Positions 42,537 through 49,801 of a stretch of DNA of 64,000 nt are shown here, piece by piece. The notes below the pieces were generated by a model that was given only the letters and a program-made list of their open reading frames with translations, was not told the DNA's origin and ran no database searches. The stretch's first letter is position 1, and the number at the start of each line of letters is the position of its first letter. The translations under genes were made by a program, and so were the position numbers. Source of the DNA: RGIG5612 sp045627365 (GTDB lineage: Bacteria; Bacillota; Clostridia; Lachnospirales; Lachnospiraceae); the NCBI GenBank assembly GCA_045627365.1, contig JAZQNN010000031.1:1-64000 (forward strand). Direction: 5' to 3'.

Positions 42537-42566
42537 GTTATATTCTTTTGGTGGCGATTATGACAA
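42537..42566 (-). promoter_or_regulatory. Candidate promoter of fba
   Basis: Minus strand TTGTCA (42561-42566), 18-base spacer, TATAAC (42537-42542), 66 bases before the fba ATG. Other A/T-rich hexamers are nearby, so the assignment is moderate. Confidence 0.45.
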
Positions 42567-42592
42567 TTTTTATATACTAATTGCATAAAAGT

Positions 42593-42610
42593 TTGTGCAT
42601 AATTTCACCA
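42593..42610. promoter_or_regulatory. Rex-like operator candidate
   Basis: The 18 bases match TTGTGAA-n4-TTCACAA, the redox-sensor Rex pattern, at 12 of 14 fixed positions (half-sites TTGTGCA and TTCACCA). It lies between the fba and PPi-phosphofructokinase promoters, where NADH-responsive control would make sense. Single weak match; no rex gene is in the window. Confidence 0.35.
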
Positions 42611-42640
42611 ATTTTGCTGTCCGATTTTTGTGCAAATTGA

Positions 42641-42669
42641 TTTACTTTATATAAGAAAAGTGATATCAT
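42641..42669 (+). promoter_or_regulatory. Promoter of PPi-phosphofructokinase
   Basis: TTTACT (42641-42646), 17 bases, TATCAT (42664-42669) with an upstream TGA making an extended -10. The leader is about 55 bases with AAAGGAGG before the ATG. Confidence 0.55.
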
Positions 42670-42730
42670 ATTTTTCAAATTTTTGTACAATTACAGTCCG
42701 TTCGGGCTGTTTTCCAAAGGAGGATCTACT

Positions 42731-43981
42731 ATGAGTGACTTAAAGGGTGCATGTATATTCGGTCAGTCCGGCGGACCGACCTCGGTTATCAATGCCAGCG
42801 CATACGGCGTTTTCAAAACTGCTCTTGAAAGCCCGTACATCACCAAGGTTTACGGTGCTGAGCACGGCATCAAGGGTGTTTTAAGCGATCATCTTTTTGA
42901 TATCGGTCAGGAAGATCCTGAAGAGCTTGCCAAGCTTCTTAACACTCCTTCATCAGCTCTCGGCTCATGCCGTTACAAGATGGCTGATCCGGATGTAGAT
43001 GACACCGATTACAAACGTATCCTTGAGATCTTCAAGAAATATGATGTCCGTTACTTCTTCTATAACGGCGGTAACGATTCAATGGATACATGCAACAAGA
43101 TCTCCAAATACTGCCAGAAGGTCGGCTATGAGTGCCGCGTTATGGGCGTTCCGAAGACCATCGACAACGACCTTTTCGGAACCGACCACTGCCCCGGCTA
43201 CGGCTCAGCTGCCAAATACATCGCAACAAGCCTTATGGAAGTTTACCAGGACTGTCACGTATACGACACAGGACAAATCTGTGTAGTTGAGATCATGGGA
43301 CGTAACGCAGGCTGGCTTACAGCTGCTGCTGCACTTGCAACATATGCAGGATGCGGCCCGGATTTCATTTATCTTCCGGAGACTCCATTTGTAATGGAAG
43401 AGTTCCTTAACGAAGTTGAAGACAAGTGGCGCCAGACAGGCTACTGCATGGTAGCAGTTTCAGAAGGCCTTAAGTATGCAGACGGCAACCTCGTATCAGA
43501 GGCTCAGAAGTCCGCAACTGACGGATTCGGCCATGCTCAGCTCGGCGGACTTGCAGCAATTCTTGCCGACAAGATCAAGTCCAACACCGGCGCAAAGGTT
43601 CGCCCTATCGAGCTTTCACTCCTTCAGCGCTGCGGAGCACATCTTGCATCCCAGACAGACATCGACGAAGCTTTCAGAGCAGGCGAAGCTGCAGTTCTTA
43701 ACGCAGTTAACGGAGTTACCGACAAGATGGTCGGCTTCAAGTGCGACCGCACGAACGGTTACAAGTGCGAGCTTGAGCTTCTTGACCTTTCAAGCGTTGC
43801 CAACACAGAAAAGACCGTTCCTCTTGAGTGGATCAATGCAGACCACAACGGCATCCTGAAACCTTTCATCGACTACGCCCTTCCTCTTATCCAGGGCGAG
43901 CCGGAAAGAGCTATGGAAGATTCACTTCCGAGATTTGCACACCTCAAGAAGATCATCGCAAACAACTATCACCTGAAATAA
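42731..43981 (+). CDS. pfp: PPi-dependent 6-phosphofructokinase
   Basis: 416 residues from the ATG at 42731 (AAAGGAGG about 7 bases upstream). The family start is GACIFGQSGGPTSVINAS. The substrate discriminator reads GGNDSMDT (residues 113-120). Asp at the fourth position, where ATP enzymes have Gly, marks the pyrophosphate type. MGVPKTIDND (138-147), MGRNAGWLTAAAAL and the fructose-6-phosphate residues in ELSLLQRCGAH also match. A PPi enzyme makes glycolysis cheaper in ATP and reversible at this step, typical of gut and rumen Clostridia. Single-gene unit closed by a terminator. Confidence 0.93.
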   Translation: MSDLKGACIFGQSGGPTSVINASAYGVFKTALESPYITKVYGAEHGIKGVLSDHLFDIGQEDPEELAKLLNTPSSALGSCRYKMADPDVDDTDYKRILEIFKKYDVRYFFYNGGNDSMDTCNKISKYCQKVGYECRVMGVPKTIDNDLFGTDHCPGYGSAAKYIATSLMEVYQDCHVYDTGQICVVEIMGRNAGWLTAAAALATYAGCGPDFIYLPETPFVMEEFLNEVEDKWRQTGYCMVAVSEGLKYADGNLVSEAQKSATDGFGHAQLGGLAAILADKIKSNTGAKVRPIELSLLQRCGAHLASQTDIDEAFRAGEAAVLNAVNGVTDKMVGFKCDRTNGYKCELELLDLSSVANTEKTVPLEWINADHNGILKPFIDYALPLIQGEPERAMEDSLPRFAHLKKIIANNYHLK

Positions 43982-43996
43982 TATACATAACACCTT

Positions 43997-44033
43997 AAAC
44001 GGCGGTGAGGTAAGATCCTTACCGCCGTTTTTT
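43997..44033 (+). terminator. Terminator after PPi-phosphofructokinase
   Basis: Perfect 10-base arms AAACGGCGGT (43997-44006) and ACCGCCGTTT (44021-44030), T-run 44028-44033. Confidence 0.85.
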
Positions 44034-44049
44034 ATCTCGCCCGAATCGG

Positions 44050-44097
44050 TTGCGTATTTCGCGGCCGCGCGCTATAATAGTAGAAAATTCTACTATT
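44050..44097 (+). promoter_or_regulatory. Promoter and palindromic operator of the MarR operon
   Basis: A TTGCGT -35 (44050-44055), 17 bases, and a perfect TATAAT -10 (44073-44078). A perfect palindrome with 10-base arms (44076-44085 and 44088-44097, arm AATAGTAGAA) and a 2-base centre starts inside the -10 box and covers the expected start site. This is the geometry of a MarR autorepressor site; the marR ATG is 22 bases further on. The element is seen; binding by the adjacent regulator is inferred. Confidence 0.7.
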
Positions 44098-44119
44098 TTG
44101 CGGAAATCAGGAGGCCCGG

Positions 44120-44536
44120 ATGGATTATCAAATACTCAATCTCTTATTTCGCTGCAATAAGGAATTCAGCCACGCGAAGATCCGCAGGCAGGAATTAAGT
44201 GACACGGAATGTATGATCTGCTCATACATTTTTTCTCACGAAAGCTGCTCGCAGGATGATGTTTCGGTCGCGCTTAAGACTGATAAAACGACCGTTGGGA
44301 AAGCGCTCGCTTCGCTCGAGGGCAAAGCATGCGTTATAAGAATACAGGACGAAGCCGACAAGCGCATCAAGCGGTTGTCACTTACCGACACCGGACGTGA
44401 AAAAGTGGCCGAACTGGTCGATATCCACAACAACTGGCTTCACGATATCATGACCTGCCTGACCGGCGAAGAGCAGAAACAATTTGAAAATTACTGTGAG
44501 CGGCTTCTTGCTGCCGCAGAAAGACTTGCTGAATAA
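44120..44536 (+). CDS. MarR-family transcriptional regulator
   Basis: 138 residues with the MarR winged helix: SDTECMICSYIFSHESCSQDDVSVALKTDKTTVGKALASLEGKACVIR, the wing QDEADKRIKRLSLTDTG, and C-terminal dimer helices. AGGAGG precedes the ATG by 5 bases. It heads an operon with a MATE exporter, an SDR oxidoreductase and an acetoacetate decarboxylase-like protein, with gaps of 15, 16 and 1 bases. It very likely represses this operon through the palindrome over the promoter. The inducing ligand is unknown but may be a MATE substrate. Confidence 0.88.
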   Translation: MDYQILNLLFRCNKEFSHAKIRRQELSDTECMICSYIFSHESCSQDDVSVALKTDKTTVGKALASLEGKACVIRIQDEADKRIKRLSLTDTGREKVAELVDIHNNWLHDIMTCLTGEEQKQFENYCERLLAAAERLAE

Positions 44537-44551
44537 TGGAGGAACCCGCTA

Positions 44552-45931
44552 ATGAATCACGAAAATAAGGCATCGGCTATCGAATCTTTCAAAACCGATC
44601 CCATCCCGAAGATCGTCATCAAAAACAGTATACCTGCGCTCATTGCCATGATAATGGTCATGGTCTATAACCTTGCAGATACATTCTTTTTGGGCCTTAC
44701 CCATAACGATCTGATGGTCACGGCGGTCTCCTTCGCTACACCGCTTTTTATGATTTTCATGTCGCTCGGCACCCTGTTCGGTGTGGGCGGAACTTCGGTC
44801 ATTTCCCGCGCACTCGGCGAGGGCAAACCTGATTATGCCAGAAAAGCCTGCTCATTCTGTATGTGGGCATGCGTTGTCGTCGGCGGCGTAATGATGGCGG
44901 TTCTTTGGATATTCCTCGATGACGTGACCGTGATGCTCGGTGCGAGTGCAGACAGTGCCGAGCTGACCAAGGATTATCTTGCCATCGTCATCGGCTGCGG
45001 CATTTTTTCAATGATTTCCAACTGTTTCTCCTCTATCGTCCGTACCGAGGGAGAATCGATGAAAGCCATGACCGGCACACTCATCGGCAACCTCCTTAAT
45101 ATCATCCTTGACCCGATCTTTATCTTGGGCTTCAAATGGGACGTAACAGGCGCGGCAATAGCCACCGTTATCGGCAATGCCGTTGCGGCGGGATATTATA
45201 TTATGTACTTCCTCAAGGGGAAATCGGTGCTCTCCATCAGCCCTAAATATTTCTCAGTGAAGGACCGGATCCTCACCGGCGTTCTTTCTGTCGGAATTTC
45301 CGCGTCTCTTGCCAATCTGCTCGTCAGCGTTTCATCTACCGTTGTTAATTCACAGCTGGCCGAATACGCTGACGGCGATATGCTCGTTGCCGGCTACGGC
45401 GTGACTGCCAAAATCATCATGATCGTTACGCTCATCGGTATCGGCATCGGAAGCGGCGTTCAGCCGTTTCTCGGCTTCTGCTACGGAGCAAAGGAAAAGG
45501 AGCGGCTCGTCAAAGGTATACGCTTCTCCGCTCTTTTCGGGCTTGTGTTCTGTGCCGTTATATCAGCGCTCTGCTATATCTTCGCAGAGCCTATCGTCAA
45601 AGTGTTCCTGACCGATATGACCGCGCTTGGTTCCGGCGTGCATTTCACACGCATTCTGATGAGCACCGCGTGGCTCATCGGCGCATTCGCCATCTGCCAG
45701 AACACTTTGCAGGCTGTCGGCGCGGCAACTCCCGCCCTGCTTGCCTCGATCTTCCGTCAGGGCGTCATCTTCATTCCTGCCGTGTTCATTATGAAAGCGA
45801 TCATCGGCGTGGACGGGCTTATCTGGGCCCAGCCGATCGCGGATATTCTTTCACTTGTGATTGTTATTTTCATGCTTTGGCGTAAAATAAGGAAAACTGA
45901 TTTTTCCGTGAAAGAAGCAGTCGACGAATAA
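44552..45931 (+). CDS. MATE-family efflux transporter
   Basis: 459 residues with about 12 predicted transmembrane helices in two MatE halves (IPALIAMIMVMVYNLADTFFLGL at the start of the first; VGISASLANLLVSVSSTVVNSQLAEY in the second). The ribosome binding site GGAGG precedes the ATG. It is a cation-coupled multidrug or metabolite exporter, probably of the clostridial MepA-like group judged by the MarR neighbour; the substrate is not determined. The adjacent SDR and decarboxylase-like enzymes suggest that the pumped compound may also be modified enzymatically. Confidence 0.88.
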   Translation: MNHENKASAIESFKTDPIPKIVIKNSIPALIAMIMVMVYNLADTFFLGLTHNDLMVTAVSFATPLFMIFMSLGTLFGVGGTSVISRALGEGKPDYARKACSFCMWACVVVGGVMMAVLWIFLDDVTVMLGASADSAELTKDYLAIVIGCGIFSMISNCFSSIVRTEGESMKAMTGTLIGNLLNIILDPIFILGFKWDVTGAAIATVIGNAVAAGYYIMYFLKGKSVLSISPKYFSVKDRILTGVLSVGISASLANLLVSVSSTVVNSQLAEYADGDMLVAGYGVTAKIIMIVTLIGIGIGSGVQPFLGFCYGAKEKERLVKGIRFSALFGLVFCAVISALCYIFAEPIVKVFLTDMTALGSGVHFTRILMSTAWLIGAFAICQNTLQAVGAATPALLASIFRQGVIFIPAVFIMKAIIGVDGLIWAQPIADILSLVIVIFMLWRKIRKTDFSVKEAVDE

Positions 45932-45947
45932 TTACGAGGGAAATGAA

Positions 45948-46721
45948 ATGGAACTGAATGGAAAAAGAGTCGCTATCACCGGAGCATCCTCCGGTATCGG
46001 GCTTGAAATATTGAAATTGCTGCTTGCAAGCGGCTGCCGCGTTGCAGCATGCGCAAGACATATCGAGAATGTCGGGATCGAAGACGAAAATCTTTTTTTG
46101 GTGACCTGCGATGTGTCAAAGAAAGATGAGATCGATACATTCTTTGATTTTGCACTCCAAAAGCTGGGCGGAATCGATCTGTATGTTTCAAACGCCGGCT
46201 TTGCCTATTATGAGAAGCTTAAGGAACCTGATTGGGACCATGCGGAAACGATCCTGGATACGAACTTTGTCAGCACGGTTTACGCTGCCGAGAAGATGAA
46301 GGAGCTGCACGGCAATGAGCCTTACAATTTTGCGGTAACGGCAAGCGCGATGGGGCTTTTATCGCTTCCCGGATATGCGCTTTACAGCGCAACAAAAGCA
46401 GCCGTGCGCGGATTTGCCGACGCGTACCGCTACGAGCTTGAAAAAGAGCAGCACTTCCAGGTGATCTATCCTGTTGCGACAAAGACGAAATTCTTCGAGC
46501 GATCGGGGAAGAATACGCCGGTGCCCTGGCCGACACAGGAGGCTGCCACCGTGGCAAGGAAGGTGATCAGCGGCATTCGCAAAGATAAAAACCATATCTT
46601 CCCGTCTGCCATGTTCCGCATCACCGACATAGTCAGCCGGGTGTTCCCGTTTGTGTTTAAGATCTACGTAAATATCAACAATAAGGCGTTCCGCGAATGG
46701 CTCGCCAAGGAGGACTGTTGA
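45948..46721 (+). CDS. Short-chain dehydrogenase/reductase
   Basis: 257 residues. The NAD(P) motif TGASSGIG lies at residues 11-18, the NAG motif SNAG at 81-84, and the catalytic Ser133, Tyr146 and Lys150 (YSATK) are all intact. The C-terminus carries a hydrophobic stretch (FRITDIVSRVFPFVFKIYV), so it may associate with the membrane, as some DltE-like SDRs do. It ends 1 base before the acetoacetate decarboxylase-like gene, and its last codons contain that gene's AAGGAGG. Substrate unknown. Confidence 0.87.
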   Translation: MELNGKRVAITGASSGIGLEILKLLLASGCRVAACARHIENVGIEDENLFLVTCDVSKKDEIDTFFDFALQKLGGIDLYVSNAGFAYYEKLKEPDWDHAETILDTNFVSTVYAAEKMKELHGNEPYNFAVTASAMGLLSLPGYALYSATKAAVRGFADAYRYELEKEQHFQVIYPVATKTKFFERSGKNTPVPWPTQEAATVARKVISGIRKDKNHIFPSAMFRITDIVSRVFPFVFKIYVNINNKAFREWLAKEDC

Positions 46722-46722
46722 C

Positions 46723-47379
46723 ATGGAAAACGGAGTAAAAGCATATCCCGCACCGTGGGATCTGTGCGGAAAAGGATATATCTTTCTTTATAAGTTCAAA
46801 AAGGATTTTGTCGCAAATAGCGCAAATGTGCCGGAGTTTCTTAAAGGCGCCTTTGCCGGCGGCTTCGGCAGCGTGATGCTGGTCGATTACGAGCAGTCAG
46901 ACGCCGGCCCATACGGAGAGCTTCTCTTTATCCCGGGGAAATTCCGTTTCGGAGGCAAAAAGCTCGATACCATCAGCAAGATCTACGTTTCCACGATGGA
47001 AAGCGTTGTGAACGGAAGAGTCAACTGGGGCATTCCGAAAGAAAAAGCAGAGTTCTCTTTTGAGGAGATCGGCAGTGACACTGAAAAGGCAACCATAACG
47101 GTTGACGGTAAGACTGCGGCTGAGTTCACCTTAAAATCCGGCAGGCTTTCTTTCCCTGTCAGCACAAAGCTGCTTCCGTTTCCGCTCGTTCAGCAGTACG
47201 AGGGGAAGCACTATTTCACCAGCTTTTTCGGTAAAGGAAAAGGGAAACTTGCCAAGGTCGTCGGAATAAAGATCGACCCGGCACTTTTCCCTGATGTTTC
47301 CCTTTGCCGGCCAATTGCAGTTGTCAAAGTCAGCCCGTTCAATATCACCTTCCCGGAGGCGAAAATTGAATCTGAATGA
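46723..47379 (+). CDS. Acetoacetate decarboxylase-family protein
   Basis: 218 residues resembling the ADC-like family (PF06314): start YPAPWDLCGKGYIFLYKF, a beta-cone core (GPYGELLFIPGKF, TISKIYVSTMESVVNGRVNWGIPKEKAEFSFE), and a C-terminal PRPxxxVKVSPF-like end (CRPIAVVKVSPFNITFPEA). True acetoacetate decarboxylases use a Lys Schiff base, which I cannot place confidently here. Many family members are non-decarboxylating lipid or polyketide-like enzymes. It is tightly coupled to the SDR gene and ends the MarR operon. Confidence 0.75.
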   Translation: MENGVKAYPAPWDLCGKGYIFLYKFKKDFVANSANVPEFLKGAFAGGFGSVMLVDYEQSDAGPYGELLFIPGKFRFGGKKLDTISKIYVSTMESVVNGRVNWGIPKEKAEFSFEEIGSDTEKATITVDGKTAAEFTLKSGRLSFPVSTKLLPFPLVQQYEGKHYFTSFFGKGKGKLAKVVGIKIDPALFPDVSLCRPIAVVKVSPFNITFPEAKIESE

Positions 47380-47429
47380 GGGCTAATGCGTAGGGGCGCC
47401 TTGTTTTTCGATCAGGGAGTTTTTTGACT

Positions 47430-48755
47430 TTATTCAACCGCGCCCTTTACGCCGCCTTTGTCAGCAAGGAACATGAGCACAAAGGCGAGTATGGCGACGA
47501 TCGTTTCATAAATACCGAACGTATACCAGATTATTTCCGCGCCGAAGATCATTGGCGCGAATATCGTAATTATAGTGTTTGCAACGAAGCTCCTGATTAT
47601 ATTGATTATGAGAGCCTTTTTCGTGCGGGTCGTTGAATAAAGGTACGATGAAATTATTACCGTGAATGATTGGACGACAAAGCCCCACGCGTATCTGGCC
47701 ATGTTATCGAGGACCATCACGCGTGTCTCGGCATCCGCGGCGTAAAGGTTGCAGAACTGCGGTCCCAATAATACTATTATCAGGGTTATCACGAAAGACC
47801 CGGCTCCGCCTATTATCAGACCCACTCTCTTGTAAAACGCAAGGTCTTTATAATTCTCCGCTCCGTAGCACCGGCCGAAGAGCGGCTGAAGCCCGTCAGC
47901 AACTCCGTAGAATATGGCGATCGAAAAGCAGGCGACGTAGCAGATAACGGAATATGCATTTTCCGCGCTGTTTCCCAGCTGCCTGACAATTATGATATTG
48001 GTGATGATAGTCGTCAGCGGTGTGCAGAACTGGGCGATGCATTCGGGGAGTCCGCGTACAATTATCTTCCCGACAAGAGGCAGCTGTATCTTGAACTTAT
48101 GGAAATTCAGCTTTCCTTTTTTGAATATAAAATGCGTCAGGACTATGCACATTCCAATCGTCTGGGCAGCTCCCGTTGCGATGGCAGCTCCCTTAAGCCC
48201 CCATTTTACCGGGTAGATGAGGAGCCAGTCCCCGAAGATGTTTAAAGCCGTTGCCGTAATGACCGCTGCGCTGACCAGCGCCGGACGGCTGTCATTTCTT
48301 ATAAATCCATTAAAGTTGGTAAACATTCCGCACGGAATGAGGAATACTCCGTACCAGAAAAGGTACTCGCACGCAAGGTCGATATACGCGTCGGAAGCAC
48401 CCATCAGCCTGCAAAGAGGCTCTGTCAGGAAAATAGCTGCTGCCGAAAAAACTGCTGTAACGATAAGCGACATGATAACGGAATGCATGAAGACTTCGTT
48501 TGCTCCGTCCTCGTCGCCCTTTCCCATTCTTATCGCGGTTATCGTAAGTCCGCCTATGGTCGTGAGCATGACGAATGCGTTAAAAAACATTACATAAGGG
48601 AATACTATGTTGACTGCTCCCAGTGCGTCACTGCCGACGCCCTGTCCGACAAACATTCCGTCAACTATTGTGAATAGGAAAACGCTTAGATTGCTTAGTA
48701 TTGTAGGTGTTAAATACTTAAATAATAGTCTGGTCCTTGTATTTGTAAAACTCAT
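47430..48755 (-). CDS. MATE-family efflux transporter
   Basis: 441 residues with two MatE halves and about 12 transmembrane helices (start LFKYLTPTILSNLSVFLFTIVDGMFVGQG, typical of the family). GGGAGG lies just before the ATG. It is convergent with the MarR operon (50 bases between stops) and lies downstream of trxB on the same strand, separated from it by a hairpin. It is a second, distinct MATE protein rather than a recent duplicate of the first, as their start regions differ. Substrate unknown. Confidence 0.88.
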   Translation of the reverse strand: MSFTNTRTRLLFKYLTPTILSNLSVFLFTIVDGMFVGQGVGSDALGAVNIVFPYVMFFNAFVMLTTIGGLTITAIRMGKGDEDGANEVFMHSVIMSLIVTAVFSAAAIFLTEPLCRLMGASDAYIDLACEYLFWYGVFLIPCGMFTNFNGFIRNDSRPALVSAAVITATALNIFGDWLLIYPVKWGLKGAAIATGAAQTIGMCIVLTHFIFKKGKLNFHKFKIQLPLVGKIIVRGLPECIAQFCTPLTTIITNIIIVRQLGNSAENAYSVICYVACFSIAIFYGVADGLQPLFGRCYGAENYKDLAFYKRVGLIIGGAGSFVITLIIVLLGPQFCNLYAADAETRVMVLDNMARYAWGFVVQSFTVIISSYLYSTTRTKKALIINIIRSFVANTIITIFAPMIFGAEIIWYTFGIYETIVAILAFVLMFLADKGGVKGAVE

Positions 48756-48782
48756 TATTCCTCCCGAGAGAGCATTTTATAA

Positions 48783-48801
48783 GGGCTGCCTATGGCAGCC
48801 C
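48783..48801 (-). other. Hairpin between trxB and MATE gene
   Basis: Perfect 8-base arms GGGCTGCC (48783-48790) and GGCAGCCC (48794-48801) with a 3-base loop. The minus-strand tail is TTATAAAATG, a poor T-run, so it is a weak or leaky terminator after trxB at best. Confidence 0.5.
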
Positions 48802-48820
48802 CGAGAATTCTCAAAACCGC

Positions 48821-49726
48821 TTATAGCGTATCTATGAATCTACAGGCAGCGAGTGCTGCGGTCGCGCCGTCGCTCATCGCGGTCGTTACCTGGCGCACGC
48901 CTTTGACGCGGCAGTCTCCTGCTACAAATATGCCCGGCAGGTCTGCTTCGCATTTTTCATCGATATCTGCATATCCGCCCTCGTTAAGCGGCAAAAGAGC
49001 GTCAAATACTTCCATCTGCGGCTCGTGACCGATCGCAAGGAACAGTCCGTCAAGATCAATTGTCTGTGCGATGCCGATATTGTCGGTCACCTCAATGCCT
49101 TTCAGCGCTCCGCCCTCCTGAATATAGGCAGTTATCTTACTGTTCAGGATGAACTCGACATTTTCGCGGGACTCAAGCAATGCCGCAAGGCGCTCCTCTC
49201 CTCTGAAGGAATCCCTTCTGTGGATCAGATAAACGGTCTCGCAGATATCCGCAAGATAAAGAGCTTCCTGGAGTGCGCTGTTGCCGCCGCCGTGAACTGC
49301 CACGGTCTTGCCTGCATAGAAGGATCCGTCGCAGACAGCGCAGAAGCTGATACCGTTTCCTATCAGATCGTCTTCACCATCCAGCTCCAGACGCCTTGGT
49401 TTGGCCCCTGTAGCGATGATAACGGCCTTGGCTTCCCACATACTGCCTGACGCTCCATGAACGCGGATCGGGGCGTTTTCAACGCCTACGACCTCATCCA
49501 TCTCTATGTCTACGCCGAGCGCAAGCACCTGATCTACCATCATATCGGTAAGTTCAAGTCCGGACGCTTCCTTAACGGTCGGAAAATTCTCTACCTTCGG
49601 AGACTGGGCTATCTGCCCGCCGAAAGAATCCTTCTCGATGACAAGGACTTTTTTGCCGGCCCTTGCTCCGTAAATTGCCGCTGTCAGGCCCGCAGGGCCC
49701 GCTCCGATTATTACTATGTCGTACAT
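48821..49726 (-). CDS. trxB: Thioredoxin reductase
   Basis: 301 residues. FAD site IIGAGPAGLTAAIYGARAG (6-24), redox-active Cys129 and Cys132 in SFCAVCDGSF, an NAD(P) site (HGGGNSALQEAL, lacking a textbook GxGxxA), and the C-terminal GIFVAGDCR block. It reduces thioredoxin-like partners. It lies 75 bases downstream of nrdD, whose C-terminus carries a redoxin-like domain. This suggests that TrxB feeds electrons to that domain. No separate thioredoxin gene is present nearby. Confidence 0.92.
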   Translation of the reverse strand: MYDIVIIGAGPAGLTAAIYGARAGKKVLVIEKDSFGGQIAQSPKVENFPTVKEASGLELTDMMVDQVLALGVDIEMDEVVGVENAPIRVHGASGSMWEAKAVIIATGAKPRRLELDGEDDLIGNGISFCAVCDGSFYAGKTVAVHGGGNSALQEALYLADICETVYLIHRRDSFRGEERLAALLESRENVEFILNSKITAYIQEGGALKGIEVTDNIGIAQTIDLDGLFLAIGHEPQMEVFDALLPLNEGGYADIDEKCEADLPGIFVAGDCRVKGVRQVTTAMSDGATAALAACRFIDTL

Positions 49727-49745
49727 ATTTATCCCCTTTGTAACA

Positions 49746-49774
49746 CAAGGCGCTGCAGCACATGCAGCGCCTTG
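49746..49774 (-). other. Hairpin between nrdD and trxB
   Basis: Perfect 12-base arms (49746-49757 and 49763-49774, CAAGGCGCTGCA) with a 5-base loop in the 75-base gap. No T-run follows on the minus strand (TGTTACAAAGG), so it is likelier a message-stability element than a full terminator. Confidence 0.55.
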
Positions 49775-49801
49775 CTTTGGCTTTTTGGACTGGCGTGATT
49801 A

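Noticed and set aside
47430..48755. Tandem duplication of the two MATE genes
   Set aside because: They are convergent rather than tandem, and their visible start motifs differ, so recent duplication is not supported.
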